A stretch of DNA of 64,000 bases, taken from the NCBI GenBank assembly GCA_022496805.1, contig CM040104.1, forward strand, positions 4,997,650 to 5,061,649, written 5' to 3'. The notes beneath the pieces are model-generated. The model saw nothing but the letters and a program-made list of their open reading frames with translations. It had not been told where the DNA came from and did not search any database. Position numbers and translations under genes: made by a program. The stretch comes from Pohlia nutans. Lineage: Eukaryota > Streptophyta > Bryopsida > Bryales > Mniaceae. Each line of letters begins with the position of its first letter. Position 1 is the first letter of the stretch. This document shows, piece by piece, positions 19,850 to 30,424 of the stretch.

Positions 19850-21477
19850 AAAAAGCTTCAATTGTGATTGTGCAGCTCAGTTGGTATTTGGAGCCAACTC
19901 TTCACCACCAGGACGGACCATGCAACTCCATACACTCTATCGGTGGTTGCTTTCAAAGGTTAAGTCTGATGGCTTTACAAAATCCCGCAAATGCATTGAG
20001 TCTTTCAAGTCCTTGCACTCAACGTGCCCTACAGACGCCAAAGGTCATTTGATTCTTTGCGTCATTATCTCATTACGATTTAATAGGAATATTTTATGAA
20101 TATGTTCAAACATTTTATGAATATATTCAAATATGTTGAATATTATGATATCGAGCGGGCAAGACACTAGGCTCATAGAAGAAGGAAGCATGCTATCGGG
20201 CACTAGAACCATTACTATAGAATAAATCTAAGGCCTTTAGAAGGTTACAAGATCATATTTCATAATAATTAATAAAAGGAAGGAGCAAAATATTCTAAAA
20301 TCGAATTCACAAGATATTAAATATTAAAAAATATTCCAATAGACTTATTTTTGTCATGGATCTGAGTGGGAGTCGCTTAGCCACATGTGTATTAAGGTTT
20401 TAATTGGAATTTAATATTTAAAAAGTATCTTTTAAATGTGATGTACACTTTATGTTCTCTTTAAAAACTTTTATGATTATATACAATGTACTGAATTAAT
20501 ATATTATTTAGGAATAAATATATGCTTCATTTCAACAATCATTGGAGGTTATGCTTTTAATAATTTTCTATTATGAATTTTAGTTTATGCACTTACAAAG
20601 GAGTTTTGCAAATTCATATTGCAAACATCAGTCAAAATTAGTTTTTACAAATAGCAACAACTTTGGGTTTAACAAACATGTCATAAATCTCGGTTTCAAT
20701 TCAATTTTTAAATGCACACTATAATCTCAAATATCCATTGTCCCAATCAATCTATCTTCCCATTTATGATTACTAAATACAATCTTCAATCTTCTATAAA
20801 TGTAGAAAAGATGAATGCAAAGTATAGGAGCTAAAGTTCATTAGAGCAGAAGCCTTCAAAAGGCTATCCATGTAAAAATCTAATTTTCTTTTGCAAAATT
20901 TTAAGAATAGATTGATTAAAAAATATTTTTTAGAAATTTATTTCTTTAAATGACTATTTTTTAAAACTGGAGTAATCCGAAAACAAATCTGTGATTTCCA
21001 ACTTGTATAGTGAGTCTCCGTTCCAATAATAACACAGATTCAGACAAGTGTTGTTCATCAATAGTCACTTGGTCCCTTCATGAATTAGTGGGTGTTATAG
21101 ACACCATGGTTGCAACTATATACATGGTGTTAAAGACGGAATTTCTAGCACACATAAAATGAGTTAGACATAAGTCACACTATGTGAAAAGCGTAAAAGT
21201 GGTACCCATATCAGGCCATTCCCTTGAGATTGCAACTGCATAAATTCTTGCATGATGAGTACACATTGATTTTGAGAATCTACAGAATCTATTTTTTACA
21301 TTGTATTATTGCTACATATTTTTTTAATTGGTTTATAATTTAGTCTCTTGACAATATGTATTTTGTTCACATATGTGCTCAAAGGGTAATGATATTACAC
21401 GAGTCAAGATTCCCTCAATGATGTGAACCGTACCATGTAAACATCCTCGAATTGTAATTGACATTGATTTTGTAGAA
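19850..21477. other. Intergenic region upstream of Bet v 1-like copy 1
   Basis: Moderate base composition to ~20060, then strongly AT-rich. It contains the repeat shared with GAPN intron 8 (21088-21290). No gene was recognised; the plus-strand frame at 19767-20099 overlaps the presumed promoter and has no domain signal. Confidence 0.5.
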
Positions 21478-21859
21478 CTACATCAGGAATTTTGGATCCC
21501 ACTGATTTTGAACAATTTCAGTGCGAATTCCAATATTTCATCGATGCGTACATTTTTCGCACTGATTCCGCATCCTTGCGTCATTTATTACAACTACACT
21601 AATATGACATCATGTTCGTATAAGCGGATATAATACTAGTTCAACATGATTGACAGATCTATTAAAAACGTGAGAATTTTTCACTCTATATAGTTGTCAA
21701 ATGTCGTGTGTTAATCGTCTTTAAAGCCACACTGATTGTGTTTTTTCGTGCGACATCCTTTTTTCGATATCTAGAATTCTTTTCTTTCTATATCTAGATT
21801 TGGTCAAAATAATTCTATTTTAAAAAAATAAAAATAAAAATTCTATGATGAAATAAATG

Positions 21860-22045
21860 AAATCTGCCCCAATTTTTTTCTGGCTTGCCCAAACATTATT
21901 TCGGGCTGCCCTGTCCAACTACTAGAGCTGCCCAGCCCATGGTGGGGCCCACCACAGTTTACCCGGGCTCCATCGCCGGTGGCCAGAATCGAACATGAGA
22001 CCTCCTAACACCAAACCGTGTTCTAAACCACCACACCACCTAGAA
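21860..22045 (-). mobile_element. Candidate tRNA-derived SINE
   Basis: On the minus strand the sequence from ~22042 downward starts AGGTGGTGTGGTGGTTTAGA and ~50 bp later has ATGTTCGATTCTGGCCACC. It resembles a tRNA: GGTGG pairs with CCACC as an acceptor stem, GTG..CAC pairs as a D-arm, and TTCGATTC is a B-box-like motif. The next ~120 bp are GC-rich, unlike the surroundings, and look like a SINE body. It is not a usable tRNA because the T-stem pairs poorly. Confidence 0.4.
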
Positions 22046-22134
22046 GTCTTAATGCAAGCCATTGAATTTTTTTTAATGATTATAATTGAATGTCACCATT
22101 GGCGATTTTTTTACTATGTATATTATAAAAAAAA

Positions 22135-22760
22135 ATTGCATTTTTTTTGCACTACATTATGCAGGCTTTTTTCTATATCTAGAAAAAGTTTCAGAATACT
22201 ATGAATGTTTTTTTTTTTTTTTTTGGCTAAAATCGTGATGGCTGTGAGCTGTTTTTTTTCAGCGGACTTTGGATGTTTTTAGCGATGTAAAAAAAACTTT
22301 TTTTCAAATTTTTTTTGCACTAGATCATGCAGCCATTTTTCTATATCTAGAAATTTTTTCGGAATATTATGAATTTTTATTTATTTTTTGCCAAAATCGT
22401 GATGGATGTGAGCTGATTTTTTTTAGTGGACTTTGGATGTTTTTAGCGAAGTAAAAAGAACCTTTTTTCCAAAATTCTTTTTGCACTAGATCATTCAGGC
22501 TTTTTTCTATATCTAGAAAAAATTTCAAAATTTTTATTTTTATTTTATTTTTTGCCAAAATCTTGAAGGCTACGAATTGTTTTTTTTTAAATTTTTTAGC
22601 AGACTTTGGAAGTTTTTAGCGATATAAAAAAAACTTTTTTTCCAAATCTTTTTTTGCACTACATTATGCACGTTTTTTTCTATATCTAAAAACAATTTTA
22701 AAAAAAAAAATTGAATTTTTTTTTGATGAAATCACAATGTCTGAGCTTTTTTTTTTTTTT
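22135..22760. repeat. Degenerate tandem repeat, ~120-bp unit, about 5 copies
   Basis: Units repeat the order TTTGCAC(T)A, TTTTTCTATATCTAGAAA, GCCAAAATCGTGATGG, GACTTTGGATGTTTTTAGCG. Homopolymer T runs vary between units. It lies inside the 2.9 kb TIR element. Confidence 0.7.
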
Positions 22761-24371
22761 TTTTAATTTCAATTTGCATATTTTTAGCGATGTTAAAAAC
22801 ATTTCTTTTCTAGTTTTTTCTAATTTTATGTTAGAGAAACGTTTTTTCCAATTCTTTTCTTTTCATTTTATGTTTGATTCAACCAAAATTTATTTTTTTA
22901 TTTGTAAGTTTTTGTATGTTTTTGCAACTTTTTTACCACTTTATGACATTTCAACATATATGCTTTTCTATTTCAATTGAAATTTTGATTGTATGTTAGA
23001 GAAATGAGTTGTGAGTCTAATAAAAAATAAAATAAAGTAAATCCTTGGATATTCACCTTGAAATGAAGTAATGAAAGGGAGGTATAAAGAATGAAAGTAA
23101 AAAAGTAAATTGGAAAGTGCATAACTTTGGGATTGAATGAAAAAACTTTCAATGGTTAGAATATTATAGCAAGCAATTAAGAGCTTTTGCGATTTTATTT
23201 TTTGAAAAGTTGCTCAAATTGAGTTCAAAGAAAGTATGATTTTAAACTCAATTTAACCTATATTGCTTCGAGAGATCATGTTTTGGTCGATGCCCCCTTT
23301 TATGAGCTGCCTGAGACTAAAAAATTGAAGATTTGATTGAATTATAATTATTTTCTAATAGGAAATCAAGTATGCTTTCGAACCCAATTTGAATCATGCC
23401 AATCCAAGTTGAACTCCACCTAGGGGAAATATTAAAAAAAGAACACCTCTACATTGTCTCGTGTTACAAATTTTACTATTTTGGAAAAGTAATGTTGTTC
23501 TTTTCTGTACATCTTTTTTTTTTTTTTGCTCCTATGATGAAAAGTACAATTATAACCAATAATATCAAATTTTGAATTCTAAAAATATAAAATGTAATTT
23601 TATTGAATTTTTAATGTTAATTGCTTCTAAATTCTATAAATGAAGCTCTAAAAATATTTCGGGAAATTAGATCATAAGGATATTTTAAAGAATATTCTAG
23701 GAATATTCCAAAAGATTCCAAAAGATTTCAAAAGAAAATGTTAAAATATTTTTGGTATTGTCCCTATTTATTATATTCGTCAATAAATCAATTGTTTTAG
23801 AACATTAGAAACTTTTTTTGTTGAGAAGTATGACACCCTAATGCGAAAATACCCTTGAACGCGAGTGACGTGGAGAAATTTAAGTCACTCATTCTCAAAT
23901 TAAAAACTTTAAATAATTCTCAGCTGATTTTGTTTTGATTGATGCCACCGAAGGGGAATGGATTTCATACAAATCCACACGGATGTTGTACTATGACTAC
24001 ACGAATGTCGTACGACAATAATTTGCATTATAATAGATGCTGAAATCGCACGGATATAATAAAAGGCATTGATATGATACGTATACAATACTAGATCCGC
24101 ATCAAAGGCAATCGCATGTTATTCGTGTCTTATTAGCCATGTAATTTAGATACACGATTAACGCACGGATTCTGTCAAGCACAACTTTCGTGCAGAAACA
24201 ACAATTTTTTCATAATCATTGTAAAGACACTGCATCAACATCCTAGTATTGCATGCCACTTCCGTATCATAATGACACTTCTAAATGCACGTATGAGGTG
24301 CGGAATCAATGTTTAATGATAAACGCACTGAAATTGTTAAAAATCCGTTGGGTCCAAAATTCCTGATGTAG

Positions 24372-25126
24372 CATGAAAGTAGGGGTTGTTGGAGATGGTT
24401 CTATTTTTCATACCTCATGGATGTGAATAGTAAAGGTTGCTTTTAAAGTAATGTGACTCAAACGCAACCTTTGAAATGCATATAGTACATTCATTTGAGG
24501 GGTTGAGTTAGGATGCATATACCATGATACTTTGCTTGTTTTGAAAATAAATTATGGGGCATAATGATTTTAAAGGTTGTGGATTATGTGAGCTCAAAAT
24601 CTTTATATTAGGAAGATATCTTGATCTATAAAATATATTTCGACCGACAATATATTTGATCCCTAGTAATTTTTGTATAATAAAATTTTCATGGAAATAT
24701 GAATTGTGGAAATCAAGAATTAGATATTTATAATACCGATAAATCAGCTAAATTCATGGTACATATTTATTTCTTTCAATTACCCCTGACGAGGTAGCAT
24801 TATTAATGAACTTCTAAAATTGCAAAATTATCCATGTCAACCTTGGAAACCTCATTATCAATAAATATCAAATATTCACCTGGGCAAAATGTCTCCTCTA
24901 TAATGCCTTGATTCTTATGAGCAATGTGGTCAATGAAGTTTTCAAAATTAAAAAAAAGCTCCATGTGCCTATCCAAATCTGGCATTGTGAATGACCTAAT
25001 AGAATACTTTAAACCCAAAACTCTCAAGCATCAAGTCACTTTTTGCAATCCGAAGAAATACTACAAGATTTTATGGCAAGATTGTGCCTCATTTCATGTT
25101 GAAGTGATTCACCAATAAATTCGACT
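24372..25126. other. No gene recognised
   Basis: AT-rich sequence between two elements; short frames around 24803-25118 on both strands have no recognisable domain. Confidence 0.5.
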
Positions 25127-25130
25127 TTAA

Positions 25131-25699
25131 CCCCTAAACGTCCAACCATCCAAAATGTGGATAATATACGGAATCAAACACAAATTTCTCATCCGTCATT
25201 GACTTTTTGCAGCGTGGATTTTTACAATATATTATATGGAAAGTTAGCTTCATGCATGTGTGATCCAATTAGAAAGGGGATGATTTGTGAACTTTCTATG
25301 CCTCATTTTATATTGTAGTGGTTCACCCAAAATTTCGAGGATTCTGTGTAAAAGTGCTCGTAAACAAGTCAACTCATAAAATTAAGAAAAAAAAAAAAGT
25401 CTCCAAAAATCACTACAGTTAGAATATTATATTTCAACCAATCACAACAAATTTCATGTACAAATTGTCAATATCTTATTTGTAATCAAATTACAAAAGA
25501 ATTTTCAATTTCAAGTTTCAGAATTTATACGAAAATATTGGTGATAGCAATCACAGATCCAACGGTATGGATAGAATCTAAAATTGATAATGTACAACTT
25601 TTATCGATACGTCAAGTTCAAAATATCCCTCTGCGTTGCATTTTATGATGCATCTTTGCAAAATTGCCAAATTTGGAGAGGGGTGAGGACGTTTAGGGG
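25131..25699. mobile_element. TTAA-flanked piggyBac-like MITE, 569 bp
   Basis: The ends are CCCCTAAACGTCC and its complement, with TTAA on both sides (25127-25130, 25700-25703). The copy at 43896-44464 has the same length and related interior but lies in the opposite orientation. There is no coding capacity. Confidence 0.75.
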
Positions 25700-25703
25700 T
25701 TAA

Positions 25704-26015
25704 GCAACTAAAAGATCTCCAAATTTCACTACACTTAGAGTAGTAGATTTCAACTCATTATGTAACAAATTTCATCTATAGATTGTCCATATGTTGCTCG
25801 TAATCAAATTTCCAAAAGAACTTTGAATTTCAAATTTCAAATTTTATACAAAATATAGGTGATAGCAGTCATAGATCTAATTGTATAGATAGGACCTAAA
25901 ATTCATAATGTTCAACTTTTATCCATACATCAAGTTCAAAATATTACTCCTAGATTCAATTTATAATAAATCTGTGTAGTTTTGCAATTCTGAAGAGGGT
26001 GAGGACCTTTAGGGG
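25704..26015. mobile_element. 5'-truncated copy of the 569-bp TTAA element
   Basis: Repeats the right-hand ~310 bp of 25131-25699 in direct orientation and ends GACCTTTAGGGG followed by TTAT. Its left end is missing, so it abuts the TTAA of the preceding copy. Confidence 0.65.
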
Positions 26016-26019
26016 TTAT

Positions 26020-26589
26020 CCCCTAAATGCCTAGAGCCCTCTCCAAATTCAGCAATTTTGTAAAGATGCATTATAAAATGCAACTTAGAGGGATATTTTG
26101 AACTTGATATATGAATAAAAGTTGTACATTATGAATTTTAGATTCTATCCATACGGTTAGATCTATGATTGCTATTACCAATAATTTTGTATAAAATTTG
26201 AAACGTGAAATTCAAAATTATTTTGTAATTCAATTACAAATAAGATATTGACAATCTAAGGATGAATTTTTTGTGATTGGTTGAAATGTAATACTCTAAG
26301 TGTAGTGATTTTTGGAGATTTTTTTATTTTTCTTAATTTTATGAGTTGACTTTTTTTAGAGCACTTTTACACTGAAATCTTCATTATTTTGGGTGAATCA
26401 CTACAACATGAAATGAGGCATAAAAATTTCACAAATCATCCCCTTTCTAATCAAATCACATATGCATGAAGCTAACTTCCCATAGAATCTATAGTAAAAA
26501 TTCCACACTGCTAAAAGTGCATGGCGAATGAGAAATTATGGATGAAATCTGTACATCGTCCAAAAAATGGACGCTTAGGTAGTTAGGGG
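26020..26589. mobile_element. Inverted copy of the 569-bp TTAA element
   Basis: Starts CCCCTAAATGCC and ends GGGG before TTAA (26590-26593); the left flank is TTAT. Its interior is the reverse complement of 25131-25699, so the three copies together form a ~1.46 kb imperfect palindrome. Confidence 0.7.
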
Positions 26590-27038
26590 TTAAGAGATAA
26601 TGTGATATAGCTCACATGTCATTTCTTGTTTTCAAATTGGTTATCACATTTGATTAGTTTTAAAATATTTTAATGCTGAAAAAATGTAGTCAACTAGACA
26701 AATCTAGTTGGGTCCATTGACAAATGAAATCCCATGTATTTAAAAAAAAAAAAATTGCTCTCAATCTGTAATAGAACACTGACAGACCCAACGGAATGAG
26801 GACTTCAACTCAAAATGTTGCTCTAACATTGCTAGTGTTTTTGCCACCCTCAATAAGGTAGAGGTACCCGTCCTATAACTTATAAATACCCTATAACTAC
26901 AGACCTCCTAGATGCTACATTTCATGGAGCCAAAGCCAAGACAATGCTACCCAAAAGCTAACACAATGCTACCAAACCAAGAGCCGCCACTTCGGTAGCC
27001 ACATAGTGCATTTTTATGATCGGAAATTAATCTCAATA

Positions 27039-27586
27039 GGTGAAAGCATGGTATTCTGTACCAAAAAGTTGATCCGCACTGCTGAAATGATAAATTTATA
27101 ATGTTTGTGGTCAAAGGCTATAAAAAGAGTATCAAATTGTCTTTTTTATTGGTTCTAATTTCATGGTGCCCTCTATTGTTCTTATAAGTACTCGAATTTA
27201 AAGTTTCAAAGTAAAAATCATTAAAAGAATTACTAAAAGAATATAAATTTTATTGTTCTTTAAGTCCATTGTGCATTTGAGGGCTCTAAAGAAAAAAATC
27301 TTGAAAAAAAAAAAAAAAATTAATGCATTTTCAACTTGTTTTATATCAACTTTTCAATTTGGTTTGAAACTACTTTTTCAATTTTGACTACTTGAACATC
27401 ACTAAAACATACATAAACAATTATTGAAGATGATTTGTTCAATTTTTTTTATGAGACTTTGTTAAACATCATGTCTTTTATTTTATTAGCAAAATTCTTT
27501 TGAATAAAATTTTAATGTGTTTTTCGACTTTGCATAGTTGCTTCTTCATAAGGATCAATGTTGGTTTACTTTACCATGCTTTCACC
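27039..27586. mobile_element. Small TIR element inserted into an older repeat
   Basis: Bounded by GGTGAAAGCATGGTA and its exact complement (27572-27586). The paralogous sequence near 5220 is continuous without it, which marks it as an insertion of 548 bp. A clean target duplication could not be defined. Confidence 0.6.
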
Positions 27587-27967
27587 CCATTATTGTTGGT
27601 TATCGGTGAACCTATATATTAGTCATGGGTTTCAAAGAACTTTTTACTTATTTTTTCTTTAATAAATTTAATTTTGAAAAAAATGTTTCAAAAACATTAC
27701 CATTCTATAGTATATTAGTATCTCTCTTGCTCTATGAAAGAAAAATATCTCATCATTGAAACTTTAACATTTTTCATGCTAAAAACTTTATTTTATTGGT
27801 TTTATGTACTTTTGCTTCTTCCTCCTCTTACAACATGTTGCTCAAGCTTGCTCTTTGTCCAAGAACGTTACTTTAAAACATTGCAAACCCCTCTTTATTC
27901 TAGTAGTGATATAAGACGCTTCCAAATAAAAACTAAGAACAATTTCTACAATCCAACACAAAACAAG

Positions 27968-27971
<4 letters not shown>

Positions 27972-28011
<40 letters not shown>

Positions 28012-28018
28012 CAGAAAA
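27972..28018. repeat. (TA)n microsatellite
   Basis: About 23 TA dinucleotides in a row. A shorter (TA)n run lies at ~18350-18370. Confidence 0.9.
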
Positions 28019-28643
28019 AAATATATCATAAGGTGGAGGCACCAAAAATCATTTATTTAAACTAAGATGGTTGGAATTTTTTGAAAACCGAATAGGGACT
28101 TTTGTGGTTGATAGAAAGATAAGATTCATGAATAAACGATTTTTTTTCTCAATTAAAATGTAATTTATATGAATTTTGAAAGTGAAAAGTTAGTCTTACC
28201 ACATTCATGCCACATGGGTGGTGGTTTTTTCAACATAAAAAGTAAAATGAATTGCATTCTAATTGACCCAATTCTGCCACTTTGTAAAGGCTTTCTGATT
28301 GGATGACAAGTAGTCGATTTTAGGTTCTTTGGAAATTACAAATGGTCACATTTAGGTTTGTTGGGAGGTGGATGTAGAAGGCACTTGTAGGGCTGGAATA
28401 GGAGTGGGCACTTCGCCTTACAGTCAACGTTCTCTAATGGCATGCTCTAGAATAATTACACGTTCCTTATATCAATCCTAAGAACATCTCTACTAGCACT
28501 CTTGATAGCTTTCTAGCTTTGGAAAAATGGACACGCATAGTTTGATCGACAATTTTTTTGGAGGGAGACACTAATTAAATACAACAACCTAGTTAAGGCC
28601 CTCAAGACCACTCAAACTACTTTAGTGTATCTTCTCTTCTTAA

Positions 28644-30230
28644 CCCCTAAAAGAGCGAGGGGTATTGAACAAAATATAGATGTGTTATAATATGTACCCT
28701 CCATAATAATGTTTGATGAAGTTAACTTTGATTCAATAGACAAAATGTAGGGCATCATCTCTACAAATTATCTATATGGTCAAAAAAAGCTTTAGATATT
28801 TTTTTGATGAATTTAAAAGCATTAACTTTTGAAAATTTGTATAAATTATAATTTTCACTTTTAGAGTTTAAAATTTAGCATGATTAGTTAAGATTGGTTC
28901 ATCTATTGTAAACTTCAAAAAAGCAAAAGAAATGATAAAGGGAAAATCATTACTTTCTCCAAATAGAAAGTTTTATAACACTAAGACAATGTTTAGGTGA
29001 TCCACTTTGAAAAATTCGCCCGGGTGAAGTTCAACTCAAATTGACATAATTCAAATTGTATTGGAAAGTAGACTTGATGTTGTATTTTAAAATATCTTTT
29101 ACTTATTTTTTTTCTTTTTTTCTTTTTTAATTTTTTAATTTTTTGTTCCAGATAGCCCGTTGAAAACGGGCAGCGATAAAAAAATGGTCTCTTGAGAGCT
29201 TAGGGGACAATTGCACATTATGATTAAACAATCCAACCCTAGTAACTTGTGAGTGGCTTACTTCCTATTTTAAAATTCTAATTGAGTAATGTTGGTGGGG
29301 AGCTACATACCGAGGTCTCAATTTTTGAATGACCTTCAGAATGCAGAATTTCAAAGTTGTTGGTGGAGATGCCTCGCATGTGAATATTCTACAATTGCAC
29401 ATAGCTCATAGAATCTCTGATGCATACCGTGTCCACATCTGATTGGACAACTTCCACATGTCAAGATGTGAACTCACACATGTGAAAGAGCATTTAGAAC
29501 CCCCACGCATAATTAAGTTAGTACCGGGTAGGCAGTGTCATTAGAGAGTGGCAGCTGAATGTGCCAGGAAGACGCAATGCAGACAACTGGCAATTAAGCA
29601 GCCTCAACCAAACACATGATTATTATTATCGATTACATCACCAACTCGATCACAACAAAGTTAAGTAAATTTAATCAATTCATTTCCACATCTGGCAACC
29701 GTCAGGCAGGATGTAAACAGATGTCGAAACTTCCTGGCCAGCTGACCATTCACTCCTTGTTAGTACTATTCTACTACTCTCTTGCATCTTTGATGATCAC
29801 ACGGATTCCCATGACGCACCACATTCAATGCTTGTCTTGAGTACCTCACTGCAGGAGCTGCAGTAGCACCAGATCGATAGAACTCGTCACGCTTTCTCAC
29901 TCCCCATCGCAGATCATCGCCTCAGTAAAATTTCAAGTCTGGAACGGTAGGTGAGGTGGACGAGCATCATACGACATCGCCAACGCCGGTCGGTCTTGTA
30001 GATTGGTAGATTGTCAGCTGCAGTAAATGCGGCAGTTATGAACTGGGACCTCGGAGGGATCATGAATGAATGATGCATACTATACCACCCCTCGGTGTCA
30101 CTTTGACACGCTCTCTGCAATGGCATTGAGACACTCAGACAACTTACACCTGTTACCTTAGTATTTATCTGATTCGGAGCTAGACTGCATGAGTGATCGA
30201 AAACGCCGCGCAGACAGTCAAACAGATCAT
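28644..30230. other. No gene recognised; isolated TTAA-type left end
   Basis: TTAACCCCTAAAAGAGC at 28640 looks like a left end of a TTAA-type element, but I found no matching right end. The rest is AT-rich until about 29,600, where composition rises towards the peroxidase promoter. Confidence 0.4.
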
Positions 30231-30233
30231 TGG

Positions 30234-30241
30234 TATATATA
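30234..30241 (+). promoter_or_regulatory. Putative TATA box of the peroxidase gene
   Basis: TATATATA about 190 bp upstream of the ATG at 30425, implying a leader of roughly 160 bases. Based on motif and position only. Confidence 0.45.
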
Positions 30242-30424
30242 TGCAGGAGTGTGTCCACCACAAGCCAGGCAGCCTCGAGGCGCGTGTTTGTACGAACTTG
30301 TAGAGTCGAGCTCTAGCTAGCTGTGATTGAAAACCATCGATATATCAACTGTCGGCGTGTGAGAGTACTTGATTGTGCAATTGAGGTTCAATAGTCGCTA
30401 AGTTAGAGGAGAAGTTAGAGGAGA

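Larger units (their letters stand above)
21478..24371. mobile_element. 2.9 kb TIR element without transposase
   Basis: The left end CTACATCAGGAATTTTGGA and ~30 further bases recur inverted at 24323-24371. Subterminal regions on both sides hold related short motifs such as CACTGATTCCGCA. The interior has no long frame; it holds a tRNA-like SINE candidate and a degenerate tandem array. No clear target duplication is visible at the ends. I infer a non-autonomous class II element of uncertain superfamily (Mutator- or hAT-like are possible). Confidence 0.6.
26594..28640. other. Repeat-rich intergenic region
   Basis: Holds a block paralogous to 5100-5360 (26870-27038 plus 27587-27740), a 548-bp insertion within it, and a (TA)n run. 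No gene was recognised. Confidence 0.5.

Noticed and set aside
19866..19910. tRNA-like box A (GCAGCTCAGTTGGTA)
   Set aside because: No acceptor stem and no B-box at the right distance, so no tRNA gene.
19767..20099. 110-codon plus-strand frame upstream of Bet v 1-like copy 1
   Set aside because: No domain, and it covers the presumed promoter of the minus-strand gene.
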